Source: Aliiglaciecola lipolytica (GTDB lineage: Bacteria > Pseudomonadota > Gammaproteobacteria > Enterobacterales > Alteromonadaceae). From it: a DNA stretch of 64,000 bases. A program made the translations under genes and the position numbers. This document shows, piece after piece, positions 56,360-64,000 of this stretch (its first letter is position 1; each line of letters starts with the position of its first letter). The stretch is taken from assembly GCF_018860635.1 (NCBI RefSeq), contig NZ_JAHKPT010000022.1, positions 93,574 to 157,573 of the forward strand, written 5' to 3'. The notes beneath the pieces were generated by a model. It had not been told where the DNA came from, did no database searches, and worked only from the letters and a program-made list of their open reading frames with translations.

Positions 56360-57151
56360 CTACTCCAGCGAATCAGCATCGTCTAACATGGTCGCTTTAA
56401 TCGCCGCGTTTTGTATTTTCTCTGCCTGCATTTGTTCGCGCATTTGGGAGGGATGAAATCCAAAAAATTGTTTAAATTGCTTCGTGAAATAGCTGTGATC
56501 ACTATAGCCACATTTGAACGCGATTTCAGAAATCGGAGTATCTGTTTCCACCAACATTAATCTCGCATTTTCCAGACGTACTTCGCTAATAATTCGAGTG
56601 GGTGTCTTGGATAATTGCTTTTTGAAACGTCTTTCAAGGGCGCTGACAGACAAATGGGATAACTCCGCTAACTCCTTTAATGAAATGGCCCGGTGATAAT
56701 TCTTGCGAATGAAATCTAAGGGGATACGAATGCTTTCAAAATTTGCTAGTGCTTGAGAGGATTTATGAAAGTGCCGAGTGATGCCGTAAGAACCGATGAT
56801 ATTGTCATTTTTATCGCGCAGTGGCCGCTTTGATGTTGAAAACCAACCTAATTCTCCATCTTTAGATATATTCATTTCCAAGCGAGACGTAATTAATTCT
56901 CCTTCTAGCAGTTTTCGATCGTCCGTTATGTATTGCAGTGCTAGATGGGGATCGAAAAGCTCGGTATCGCTTTTTCCGTAAACTTGGCTTCTATGCTGAA
57001 ATCCAGAGTGTTCAAGATAAGCATTGTTGGCATAAACAACACGACTTTCCCGATCTTTAATCCAAAACAGAATATCTGGAGTAAGTTCAAACACATCGAC
57101 TAATTGTTTGATTTCCAGCTCTCCCATAGATTCAATCCAGAATTGTGACAT
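56360..57151 (-). CDS. PAS domain-containing AraC-family regulator
   Basis: The 263-residue protein joins an N-terminal PAS domain (ELTPDILFWIKDRESRVVYANNAYLEHSGF, and a GSYGITR strand at its end) to a C-terminal AraC double helix-turn-helix (ISLKELAELSHLSVSALERRFKKQL, ISEIAFKCGYSDHSYFTKQFKQFFGFHPSQMR). The PAS domain would sense a small molecule, light or redox signal; there is no arabinose-type cupin. It is divergent from the Gfo/Idh/MocA gene across 151 bp, so it probably regulates the sugar operon that starts there. The PAS-AraC combination is less common than cupin-AraC. Confidence 0.88.
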   Translation of the reverse strand: MSQFWIESMGELEIKQLVDVFELTPDILFWIKDRESRVVYANNAYLEHSGFQHRSQVYGKSDTELFDPHLALQYITDDRKLLEGELITSRLEMNISKDGELGWFSTSKRPLRDKNDNIIGSYGITRHFHKSSQALANFESIRIPLDFIRKNYHRAISLKELAELSHLSVSALERRFKKQLSKTPTRIISEVRLENARLMLVETDTPISEIAFKCGYSDHSYFTKQFKQFFGFHPSQMREQMQAEKIQNAAIKATMLDDADSLE

Positions 57152-57302
57152 AAATCCCTCAGGTGACGTCGTTAGATAAGTTCATATTATAGTATGCGCC
57201 GAAATAATTGCACTAATGACCGAATAAATTATATCGAGAAGCTTGCCTGATTGCCTATACTTGATAACGAAATGTTAATGCTTATGCGAGGGTGAGGAAT
57301 TC

Positions 57303-58484
57303 ATGGAGAACACAAGGTCATCGAGTAAAATTCGAATGGGTATGGTTGGCGGAGGTAAGGGCGCATTTATTGGTGCTATCCACCGTGCTGCCGCAAATCT
57401 AGACGGAGAGATCGAGTTGGTCTGTGGGGCGTTTAGTTCCGATTATCAAAATGCTTTAAATACTGCTGAAATGTTGAATATTCCTGCCACTCGTTGTTAT
57501 GCGGATTTTAACACTATGTTTACAGAGGAGGCGAGACTGCCAGAATCCCAGAGGATGCAGTTTGTTTCTATAGTTACGCCGAATCACTTGCATTTTCCAG
57601 TAGCTAAAGCTGCATTTGAGGCAGGTTTTCACGTACTCAGTGATAAACCCGCAACCTTCACCCTGAATGAAGCAATTGAATTGAAAGGCATTATTGAAAA
57701 GTCAGGTTGTCTGTATGGATTGACCCACACCTACACCGGTTATCCAATGGTTAAAGAAGCAACTGCACGGGTAGCTAATGGCGAGCTTGGCGACATTACT
57801 AAAATAGTGGTTGAGTACACTCAGGGTTGGTTAGCCAACAAAGATGATGAAGATAGCAAACAAGCCAGTTGGCGTTTAGATCCTAAGCGCGCTGGGGTGA
57901 GTTGTTGTATGGGCGACATCGGTGTACACGCGGCAAATTTAGCAGAAACTATTAGCGGTTTAGAAATTGTCAAATTATGTGCGGATTTGGAGCCTGTTGT
58001 CGACGGCAGACAACTCGATGATGACGGTACCGTGTTATTGCGTTTCAACAATGGCGCAAAGGGAGTTTTACTATCAAGCCAAATATCAGTAGGTGAAGAA
58101 AATAATTTGAATATTCGTATCTACGGAACAAAAGCTAGCCTGCAGTGGCAACAGATGGAACCCAATACCCTTTGGATGAAGTTTAACGATAAACCTAGTC
58201 AGATGATTCGTGCCGGAGTTGGTGAGTGTGCTCCTGCAACTGCGCAAAGTCTGCGTACTCCTGCGGGGCACCCTGAAGGGTATATTGAAGCTTTCGCCAA
58301 TCTATATGGTCAATTTGCACAACAGATTCGCGACTTTGATGTATCAAAGCAGACGGATATTTCGGTTCAAGCGCCAGGCATAAATGAAGCAATTCGAGGA
58401 ATGGCATTTATTGAAAATACCGTTGCAGCCAGCAAGTCTTCGCAAAAGTGGCATCCCTTTTTACTTGCCGATATCCAACTTTAA
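57303..58484 (+). CDS. Gfo/Idh/MocA family oxidoreductase
   Basis: This cytoplasmic NAD(P)-dependent sugar oxidoreductase has a Rossmann motif GMVGGGKGAFIGAIHRAA near its N-terminus, the cofactor/catalytic strand HVLSDKPATFTLNEA (family EKP motif, here DKP), and the catalytic-side GDIGVHAANLAE. The length is 393 residues. GAGG sits 5 bases before the ATG. The next gene starts 11 bp after its stop, so they form an operon. It probably reduces or oxidises a keto-sugar, fitting the 3-keto-glycoside theme of this cluster. Confidence 0.88.
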   Translation: MENTRSSSKIRMGMVGGGKGAFIGAIHRAAANLDGEIELVCGAFSSDYQNALNTAEMLNIPATRCYADFNTMFTEEARLPESQRMQFVSIVTPNHLHFPVAKAAFEAGFHVLSDKPATFTLNEAIELKGIIEKSGCLYGLTHTYTGYPMVKEATARVANGELGDITKIVVEYTQGWLANKDDEDSKQASWRLDPKRAGVSCCMGDIGVHAANLAETISGLEIVKLCADLEPVVDGRQLDDDGTVLLRFNNGAKGVLLSSQISVGEENNLNIRIYGTKASLQWQQMEPNTLWMKFNDKPSQMIRAGVGECAPATAQSLRTPAGHPEGYIEAFANLYGQFAQQIRDFDVSKQTDISVQAPGINEAIRGMAFIENTVAASKSSQKWHPFLLADIQL

Positions 58485-58495
58485 GGAAACAGACA

Positions 58496-59548
58496 ATGAA
58501 ACAGATTAAAGGCCCCGGTATTTTTTTAGCGCAGTTTGCCGCCGATGAGTCGCCGTTTAATAATTTAGATGATATTTGTCAATGGGCATCATCGTTAGGT
58601 TTTAAAGCGATTCAGATACCCACTTGGGATGGGCGCATTTTTGATTTACAGCAAGCAGCGATGAATCAGACTTACTGTGCAGATATTGAAGCGACCGTTG
58701 CCAAACATGGCATGGTAATTAGTGAGTTATCAACTCATTTACAAGGTCAGTTGGTTGCCGTTAATCCTGCTTACGATGAAATGTTTGATGGCTTTGCCCC
58801 GGATGAGGTGAAAAACAATCCAGCCGCACGTCAAAAGTGGGCGGTACAGCAGATGCTTTGGGCAGCGAAAGCAAGTGCTAACTTAGGGTTGACGTCTCAC
58901 GCTAGTTTTTCCGGTGCTTTATTATGGCACACTATGTATCCATGGCCGCAACGACCTGCAGGATTAGTCGAACGTGGATTTGCAGAGTTGGCGAGTCGAT
59001 GGTTGCCGATTCTGGATGCCTTTGATGAGGCCGGCGTGGATCTGTGTTACGAGTTGCATCCTGGTGAAGATCTGCATGATGGCGCTTCTTTCGAAATGTT
59101 TTTAGAGGCCACTAATCATCATCCTCGGGCTAATATCTTATACGATCCAAGCCACTTTATTCTGCAACAACTAGATTATTTAGCATTTATCGATTTGTAT
59201 CACGAGCGAATCAAAGCATTTCATGTCAAAGACGCAGAGTTTAGACCATCTGGCCGCTCTGGCGTGTATGGCGGCTATCAAGGCTGGCTGGATAGACCCG
59301 GGCGATTTCGTTCATTGGGCGATGGTCAAATTGATTTTAAAGCAATATTTAGCAAATTGACGCAATACGGTTTTGATGGTTGGGCAGTCATGGAATGGGA
59401 ATGTTGTATTAAGCATCCAGAAGACGGCGCGGCAGAAGGTGCAAAATTTATTGCTGAACATCTTATTCGTCCCACTGAAAAAGCATTTGATGACTTTGCG
59501 GGTAGCGGCAAAGACGATGAATTGAATCGCCGTATTTTGGGGCTCTAA
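58496..59548 (+). CDS. Sugar phosphate isomerase/epimerase family TIM-barrel protein
   Basis: This 350-residue protein is a xylose-isomerase-like TIM barrel (GIFLAQFAADESPFNN, LCYELHPGEDLHDG, ILYDPSHFIL, IKAFHVKDAEFRPSG, AVMEWECC), with Glu, Asp, His and Glu ligands for a divalent metal in the usual strands. I prefer ATG 58496 with AAGGA about 8 bases before it; an earlier ATG at 58448 lies within the previous gene. No signal peptide is present, so it works in the cytoplasm. It follows the Gfo/Idh/MocA gene and the two likely act in sequence on the same keto-sugar. Confidence 0.87.
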   Translation: MKQIKGPGIFLAQFAADESPFNNLDDICQWASSLGFKAIQIPTWDGRIFDLQQAAMNQTYCADIEATVAKHGMVISELSTHLQGQLVAVNPAYDEMFDGFAPDEVKNNPAARQKWAVQQMLWAAKASANLGLTSHASFSGALLWHTMYPWPQRPAGLVERGFAELASRWLPILDAFDEAGVDLCYELHPGEDLHDGASFEMFLEATNHHPRANILYDPSHFILQQLDYLAFIDLYHERIKAFHVKDAEFRPSGRSGVYGGYQGWLDRPGRFRSLGDGQIDFKAIFSKLTQYGFDGWAVMEWECCIKHPEDGAAEGAKFIAEHLIRPTEKAFDDFAGSGKDDELNRRILGL

Positions 59549-59610
59549 AGTAAAATTGAAATAGTGGTCAACGAATCGTTGTTGGTTTGATCATAGGAGT
59601 AATAAGAAAA

Positions 59611-60858
59611 ATGAATAATGTAACTCTGCGCCTAAGTTTAATGATGTTTTTACAGTTTTTCATCTGGGGAGGCTGGTTTGTCACTTTAGGGACGTTTTTG
59701 GCCAATAACTTGTCTGCCTCGGGTAGTGAGATTGGTATGGCCTTTTCGACGCAATCATGGGGAGCCATTATCGCCCCATTTATCATAGGTCTGATTGCTG
59801 ATCGTTATTTCAATGCCGAAAGAATTCTAGGGGTGCTGCATTTAATCGGTGCTGTGCTGATGTATTGCCTTTATCAAGCCCCTGATTTTGCAGCTTTTTA
59901 TCCATTTGTTTTAGGTTACATGATTGTTTATATGCCGACCTTAGCCTTAGTTAATTCGGTGGCGTTTTCGCAAATGCGTGACCCGTCAAAACAGTTTGGC
60001 AAAATTAGGGTGTGGGGCACTATAGGGTGGATTGTGGCTGGTTTATCGATTAGTTATTTATTTGCTTGGGATGGAAAAGAAGCAATTCAACAAGGAATGC
60101 TCGGCAATACATTTTTATTGTGCGCAGCGGCATCTCTAGTGTTGGGGCTGTTTAGTTTCATGCTACCGAAAACGCCACCGAAAAGTGCTGGTGAACGAAT
60201 GGGATTGAAAGAGATCTTGGGACTTGATGCCCTCGCATTATTGAAAGATAAAAACTTTTTAGTGTTCTTTATATCTTCTATTTTAATTTGCATACCTTTG
60301 GCTTTTTATTATCAAAATGCCAACCCATTTTTGACTGAAATTGGGGTCGCGAATGCGACCGGGAAAATGACGCTAGGACAGGTTTCCGAAGTCGTATTTA
60401 TGCTAATACTACCGGTCTTTTTAAACCGCTTCGGTATTAAAATTACTTTATTGATCGGTATGCTGGCATGGGTTTTACGCTATGTGTTATTTGCCTATGG
60501 AGATGCCGACAGTGGAATTGCCTTACTCTTAGTCGGTATTGCGTTACACGGTGTTTGTTATGATTTTTTCTTTGTTTCTGGACAAATATACACAGACTCC
60601 AAAGCCGGAGCTAAAGTGAAAAATGCGGCACAAGGTCTAATTACCTTAGCAACCTATGGGATTGGTATGTTAGTTGGCTTCTGGATAGCTGGCAAAATAG
60701 CCGATTCGTATGCTACTGACATTGGCCACGACTGGTTCAATATTTGGTTATTCCCAGCGGTATTCGCATTAGCGGTATTTTTACTATTTATGCTGGCATT
60801 CAAAAACGAAAAAATCGCAATCAATAACGAAGCGGGAGCCTCCGATGAAACCAACTAA
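59611..60858 (+). CDS. MFS transporter of the nucleoside:H+ symporter type
   Basis: This 415-residue permease has about 12 hydrophobic segments and the pattern of the NupG/XapB group: LMMFLQFFIWGGWFVTLGTF, AFSTQSWGAIIAPFIIGLIADR, and KIRVWGTIGWIVAGLSI. Members in sugar clusters often carry glycosides or keto-sugars rather than nucleosides. I take ATG 59611 because AGGAG lies 11 bases upstream and the longer start has a polar extension. The last 14 bases overlap the next gene. It should bring the periplasmic oxidation product into the cell. Confidence 0.85.
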   Translation: MNNVTLRLSLMMFLQFFIWGGWFVTLGTFLANNLSASGSEIGMAFSTQSWGAIIAPFIIGLIADRYFNAERILGVLHLIGAVLMYCLYQAPDFAAFYPFVLGYMIVYMPTLALVNSVAFSQMRDPSKQFGKIRVWGTIGWIVAGLSISYLFAWDGKEAIQQGMLGNTFLLCAAASLVLGLFSFMLPKTPPKSAGERMGLKEILGLDALALLKDKNFLVFFISSILICIPLAFYYQNANPFLTEIGVANATGKMTLGQVSEVVFMLILPVFLNRFGIKITLLIGMLAWVLRYVLFAYGDADSGIALLLVGIALHGVCYDFFFVSGQIYTDSKAGAKVKNAAQGLITLATYGIGMLVGFWIAGKIADSYATDIGHDWFNIWLFPAVFALAVFLLFMLAFKNEKIAINNEAGASDETN

Positions 60859-61453
60859 ACTAAGCCAACCACAAAGACGCAAGTTTGTGCAGCACCTTGT
60901 CCGTGCAATGGGACTGACCACGGCCACTGCTCTGGTATATGGCTCGAATCTTAACGTGGCAATGGGATTTCAGATTAGAACTGGGGATTTAGACGCTGCA
61001 GGAGTGTTGTTTGATAAACCCACCATGCTGACATTAAAGCATATCGCTAACACGATTTTACCGCGAACTGACACTCCTAGCGGTGCAGATTTAGATTGCC
61101 ACGGATTTGTCGACCACCAACTATTTCGCTGTCACAGTGAAAAAGAGCAGCAAGTGTGCTTGAATATTATTACCCAAATAGACCAATATTCAATGGCAAA
61201 TTTTAAGCAATCATTCAGTCAAATTGATGCTCAAAAGCAAGCTGAATTATTACAAGCTATTGAAGCCATGCAAGGCTTTTCCCTACCACAAAAAAATCAG
61301 TTTAAGTTTCTTAAGTCACTGATTATATTTGGCTATTTCACATCAGAAGAAGGTGCAAGCAAAATTCTTCGATACGACCCTGTGCCAGGCGGTTTTAGTG
61401 TTATTCCTTTAAAAGAGGATGACAAATCGTGGGGCAGTTTTGCTTATTATTGA
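60845..61453 (+). CDS. Gluconate 2-dehydrogenase subunit 3-like protein (Tat-type signal)
   Basis: This 202-residue protein is the small partner of GMC-type sugar dehydrogenases (gluconate 2-dehydrogenase gamma, glucoside 3-dehydrogenase small subunit). It starts with QRRKFVQHLVRAMGLTTATALV, a twin-Arg export signal that carries the folded complex out, and then LKHIANTILPRTDTPSGADLDCHGFVDH and ILRYDPVPG, which are typical. GGGAG 6 bases before the ATG supports the start, which overlaps the transporter gene. It should assemble with the flavoprotein encoded next. Confidence 0.88.
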   Translation: MKPTKLSQPQRRKFVQHLVRAMGLTTATALVYGSNLNVAMGFQIRTGDLDAAGVLFDKPTMLTLKHIANTILPRTDTPSGADLDCHGFVDHQLFRCHSEKEQQVCLNIITQIDQYSMANFKQSFSQIDAQKQAELLQAIEAMQGFSLPQKNQFKFLKSLIIFGYFTSEEGASKILRYDPVPGGFSVIPLKEDDKSWGSFAYY

Positions 61454-61510
61454 GCTAGTTTGGTACTGACATAGTTTTTTGTTCGAACAAAAAAATCGCT
61501 AGGAAATGAC

Positions 61511-63250
61511 GTGAATAAAGATATTTATATAAAACAACAAGATGAAAAATTTGATGTATTGGTTGTGGGTTCTGGGATTACCGGTGGTTGGGCAGCGAAA
61601 GAGTTTTGTGAACGGGGTTTCAAAACTTTGATGATCGAACGTGGCCGAGTGGTTGAACACCGCAAAGATTATGTCGCTGAAGGTAAGCCGGTTTGGGATT
61701 ATGAAAATCGTAGCAAAGTAGATAATCTGCTAATTGAACAACAATACAAAATTCAAAAAGATTGTTATGCATTTCACGATGGTACTAAACAATTTTTTGG
61801 CAATGACCGCGATCTCCCCTATGAAACAGCTGATGGTACTGATTTTCGCTGGATACGGGCAAATCAATTAGGCGGTAAATCTTTGTTGTGGCATCGGCAA
61901 AGTTATCGCATGTGTGAAGACGATTTTTTAGCTAACAAACGTGATGGGGTTGGTAATGATTGGCCGATTCGATATCAAGATATTGCAGATTGGTATTCTT
62001 ATGTTGAAACCTTTGCTGGCATCAGTGGTAGCAAAGAGAATTTGTCTAACCTACCCGATGGTGAATTTTTACCGCCCTTTGCTATGACGGGCCCAGAAAA
62101 AGCGTTGAAAGCAGCAATAGAGAAGGCCTTTCCCGGACGTAATTTAATAATGGGACGAACGGCTCACCTGACCAAACCCACTACTTTGCATCTATCTCAG
62201 GGGCGAGTGCAATGTCAGACCCGTAATGAATGCCAAAAAGGCTGTTCGTTTGGGGCCTATTTCTCGACACAAAGCTCAACTTTGCCAGCAGCAGCAAAAA
62301 CCAATAATTTGAGTATTGCCGCAAATAGTGTTGTACATAGCTTAATATATGATGAAAAACGCAATCGTGTTGTTGGGGTTAGAGTGATCGACAACGATGA
62401 TCTGTCTACCCGTGAGTACTTCGCCGATGTGGTGTTTTTGTGTGCAAGTACCATTGGTAGTACCCAAATTATGCTCAATTCTACTTCTAAGAAATTTCCT
62501 AATGGTATTGCTAATTCGTCAGGTGTGTTAGGCCACTACTTAATGGATCATAACTATAATGCCCGCGCCACTGGGGATATTGAAGGTTTTGAGGACGAGT
62601 ATTATAAAGGCCGACGGCCTTCATCTTGTTATATGCCAAATTTCCAAACCAGACCTGAGTTATACCGTAAGGGCTATTTGCGCGGGTTCGCCTATGGCAT
62701 TAATACCTATCGCGCTGATTGGCGTGGCAAAAGCCAACAAGATGGCATTGGCAGTGAGTTTAAAGATCAGTTAACTCAACCGGGTAAATGGGGCGTTGAT
62801 TTTTCTGCGCAAGGGGAAATGTTGCCACATTTTGATAATCAAATGTCATTACACCCAAGTAAAAAAGATAAGTGGGGGATGCCACTAATTAACTTTAACG
62901 TGCAATATCGAGAAAATGAAAAAGCTATGATGGATGACGCCGCCGAAATGGGCGCTGAAATGTTACGGGCTGGTGGATGTACTAATGTCAAAAGCGGCAC
63001 TAGCTATGATTTACCCCACCGTGCTCCAGGTATTGCTATTCATGAAGTTGGCACCGCGAGAATGGGACGAGATCCGAAAACCTCTGTATTAAATCAATAT
63101 TGCCAAAGCCATGACATTCCTAATTTATTTGTCACCGATGGTTCGGCATATTGCTCTTCAGGTGTGGTTAATCCATCACTCACCTTTATGGCGTTAACTG
63201 CTAGGGCTGTGGATTATTGTGCTAAGGAAATTAAAGCACAGCGTTTGTAG
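61511..63250 (+). CDS. GMC-family FAD oxidoreductase (glucoside 3-dehydrogenase type)
   Basis: This 579-residue flavoprotein has the FAD-binding fold VLVVGSGITGGWAAKEF, GMC motifs LGGKSLLWHRQSYR, the catalytic His in HEVGTARMG and the closing VVNPSLTFMALT. Together with the Tat-exported subunit it should oxidise a saccharide in the periplasm, with glucoside or lactose 3-oxidation as the best match. The GTG at 61511 has AGGA 6 bases upstream. There is no export signal of its own, so it should be carried by the small subunit. No cytochrome subunit gene is next to it. Confidence 0.9.
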   Translation: MNKDIYIKQQDEKFDVLVVGSGITGGWAAKEFCERGFKTLMIERGRVVEHRKDYVAEGKPVWDYENRSKVDNLLIEQQYKIQKDCYAFHDGTKQFFGNDRDLPYETADGTDFRWIRANQLGGKSLLWHRQSYRMCEDDFLANKRDGVGNDWPIRYQDIADWYSYVETFAGISGSKENLSNLPDGEFLPPFAMTGPEKALKAAIEKAFPGRNLIMGRTAHLTKPTTLHLSQGRVQCQTRNECQKGCSFGAYFSTQSSTLPAAAKTNNLSIAANSVVHSLIYDEKRNRVVGVRVIDNDDLSTREYFADVVFLCASTIGSTQIMLNSTSKKFPNGIANSSGVLGHYLMDHNYNARATGDIEGFEDEYYKGRRPSSCYMPNFQTRPELYRKGYLRGFAYGINTYRADWRGKSQQDGIGSEFKDQLTQPGKWGVDFSAQGEMLPHFDNQMSLHPSKKDKWGMPLINFNVQYRENEKAMMDDAAEMGAEMLRAGGCTNVKSGTSYDLPHRAPGIAIHEVGTARMGRDPKTSVLNQYCQSHDIPNLFVTDGSAYCSSGVVNPSLTFMALTARAVDYCAKEIKAQRL

Positions 63251-63342
63251 TTTAAGACGCTAACGGCTATTTGGGGTTGCTTGATAGCGCCATGTCCCTC
63301 AAAATAGCCGACCTAGCATCTAATAAACTGACAGGGAATAGA

Positions 63343-63963
63343 ATGGCCAATTGCTGCAGTGAAAAATCCTGTGAAATAGAAGCGCTCAGGGATAAACAAG
63401 GTAAGACGTTAAAGATAGTGCTGGCTATCAATGCGATCATGTTTGTTGTGGAATTGACTGCTGGGTTGATGGCAAATTCAGTGTCGTTAATTGCAGATTC
63501 TTTAGATATGCTGGGCGATGCAATGGTTTACATTTTTAGCATTTATGTGATTGCTCGCGGGGCAAAAATGAAAGCCATATCCGCCATGTTTAAAGGCTCG
63601 ATTATGGCTGTATTTGGTTTATTTGTTTTAGCCCAAGCAATTTACAGTATCATAGTTCCTCACTCACCCACATATGAAGCGATAAGCCTGTTTGGTTTCA
63701 TCGCCTTATTAGCCAATGGTGTATGTTTGGCATTGCTTTGGAAACACCGCGCGGAAGACATTAATATGAGTTCGGTATGGTTATGTTCACGCAATGACAT
63801 TATCGCCAATATTTCAGTTATTTTTGCTGGTGTTGGGGTTTGGTTAACTAGCTCCGGTTGGCCAGATATCATGATCGGTCTAGCTTTAGCCTGCTTATTC
63901 TTACAATCCGCTGCACAAGTCTTAAAAGAATCAATTAGCGAGTATCGCACCGCCCAATCCTGA
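63343..63963 (+). CDS. CDF-like cation transporter, short form
   Basis: This 206-residue membrane protein has six hydrophobic segments and the cation diffusion facilitator core: VSLIADSLDMLGDAMVYIF in segment 2 (Asp-x6-Asp pattern) and WLCSRNDIIANISVIFAG in segment 5. The Cys-rich N-terminus MANCCSEKSC may bind a metal. It lacks the usual cytoplasmic C-terminal metal-binding domain, as in short DmeF-type proteins. I prefer ATG 63343 with AGGGA 5 bases before it; a start at 63271 would add 24 residues. The metal is unknown. Confidence 0.8.
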   Translation: MANCCSEKSCEIEALRDKQGKTLKIVLAINAIMFVVELTAGLMANSVSLIADSLDMLGDAMVYIFSIYVIARGAKMKAISAMFKGSIMAVFGLFVLAQAIYSIIVPHSPTYEAISLFGFIALLANGVCLALLWKHRAEDINMSSVWLCSRNDIIANISVIFAGVGVWLTSSGWPDIMIGLALACLFLQSAAQVLKESISEYRTAQS

Positions 63964-64000
63964 ATATTGTGCCGACGTCTGTGTAGCATGGCCTTTAGGC

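Overview
The window looks like a chromosomal segment of a marine gammaproteobacterium, most likely of the Alteromonadaceae (Glaciecola/Paraglaciecola type). The reasons are the moderate to low GC, several TonB-dependent receptors, a FlgT (H-ring) protein, a BadF-type GlcNAc kinase next to nagA, and MSHA-like pilins. This placement is an inference from gene content. I see no tRNA, rRNA, CRISPR array, insertion sequence or prophage.

Left part (1-23846): a partial dienelactone hydrolase; an isolated leuCD pair in which leuC carries an in-frame TAA; a lone glpK; an unknown protein divergent from a displaced flgH-flgT pair; a xanthine/urate permease; an NhaC antiporter-gamma-glutamyltransferase operon; a cytoplasmic EF-hand protein; two TonB receptors on the plus strand, one with an acidic insert and one with an Asp-Glu-His repeat; two back-to-back type IV prepilins; NDH-2; and a third TonB receptor.

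Central part (24248-50162): a large PQQ-dependent alcohol oxidation island. It holds a porin, an ExaC-type aldehyde dehydrogenase, a NitT/TauT-type ABC transporter, a FIST sensor and a hybrid histidine kinase on the plus strand. A minus-strand block follows, pedA2-pedA1-pedB-pedC plus an AgmR/ExaE-type LuxR regulator, resembling the Ped/Lut ABC system linked to lanthanide uptake. Then come pedF, pedG and a quinoprotein alcohol dehydrogenase whose Asp-Phe-Asp motif is the lanthanide-type signature. Directly downstream is a NosR-like flavin/iron-sulfur membrane protein with no nitrous oxide reductase, then a copper module (PCu(A)C chaperone, MbnP, di-haem MbnH, unknown His-rich beta-barrel protein) and a RegB/RegA-type redox two-component pair. 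No pqq biosynthesis genes, lanmodulin or methanobactin genes are present. The joining of a lanthanide-type quinoprotein, a NosR-like electron-transfer protein and MbnP/MbnH in one block is the most interesting feature here.

Right part (50314-64000): GlcNAc kinase and nagA; a YcbX MOSC/ferredoxin protein; an exported M20 amidohydrolase; and a sugar cluster (exported TIM-barrel epimerase, PAS-AraC regulator, Gfo/Idh/MocA oxidoreductase, second TIM-barrel epimerase, MFS symporter, Tat-exported gluconate-2-dehydrogenase-subunit-3-like protein, GMC flavoprotein). This set fits periplasmic 3-oxidation of glycosides followed by uptake and processing. A short CDF-type cation transporter closes the window.
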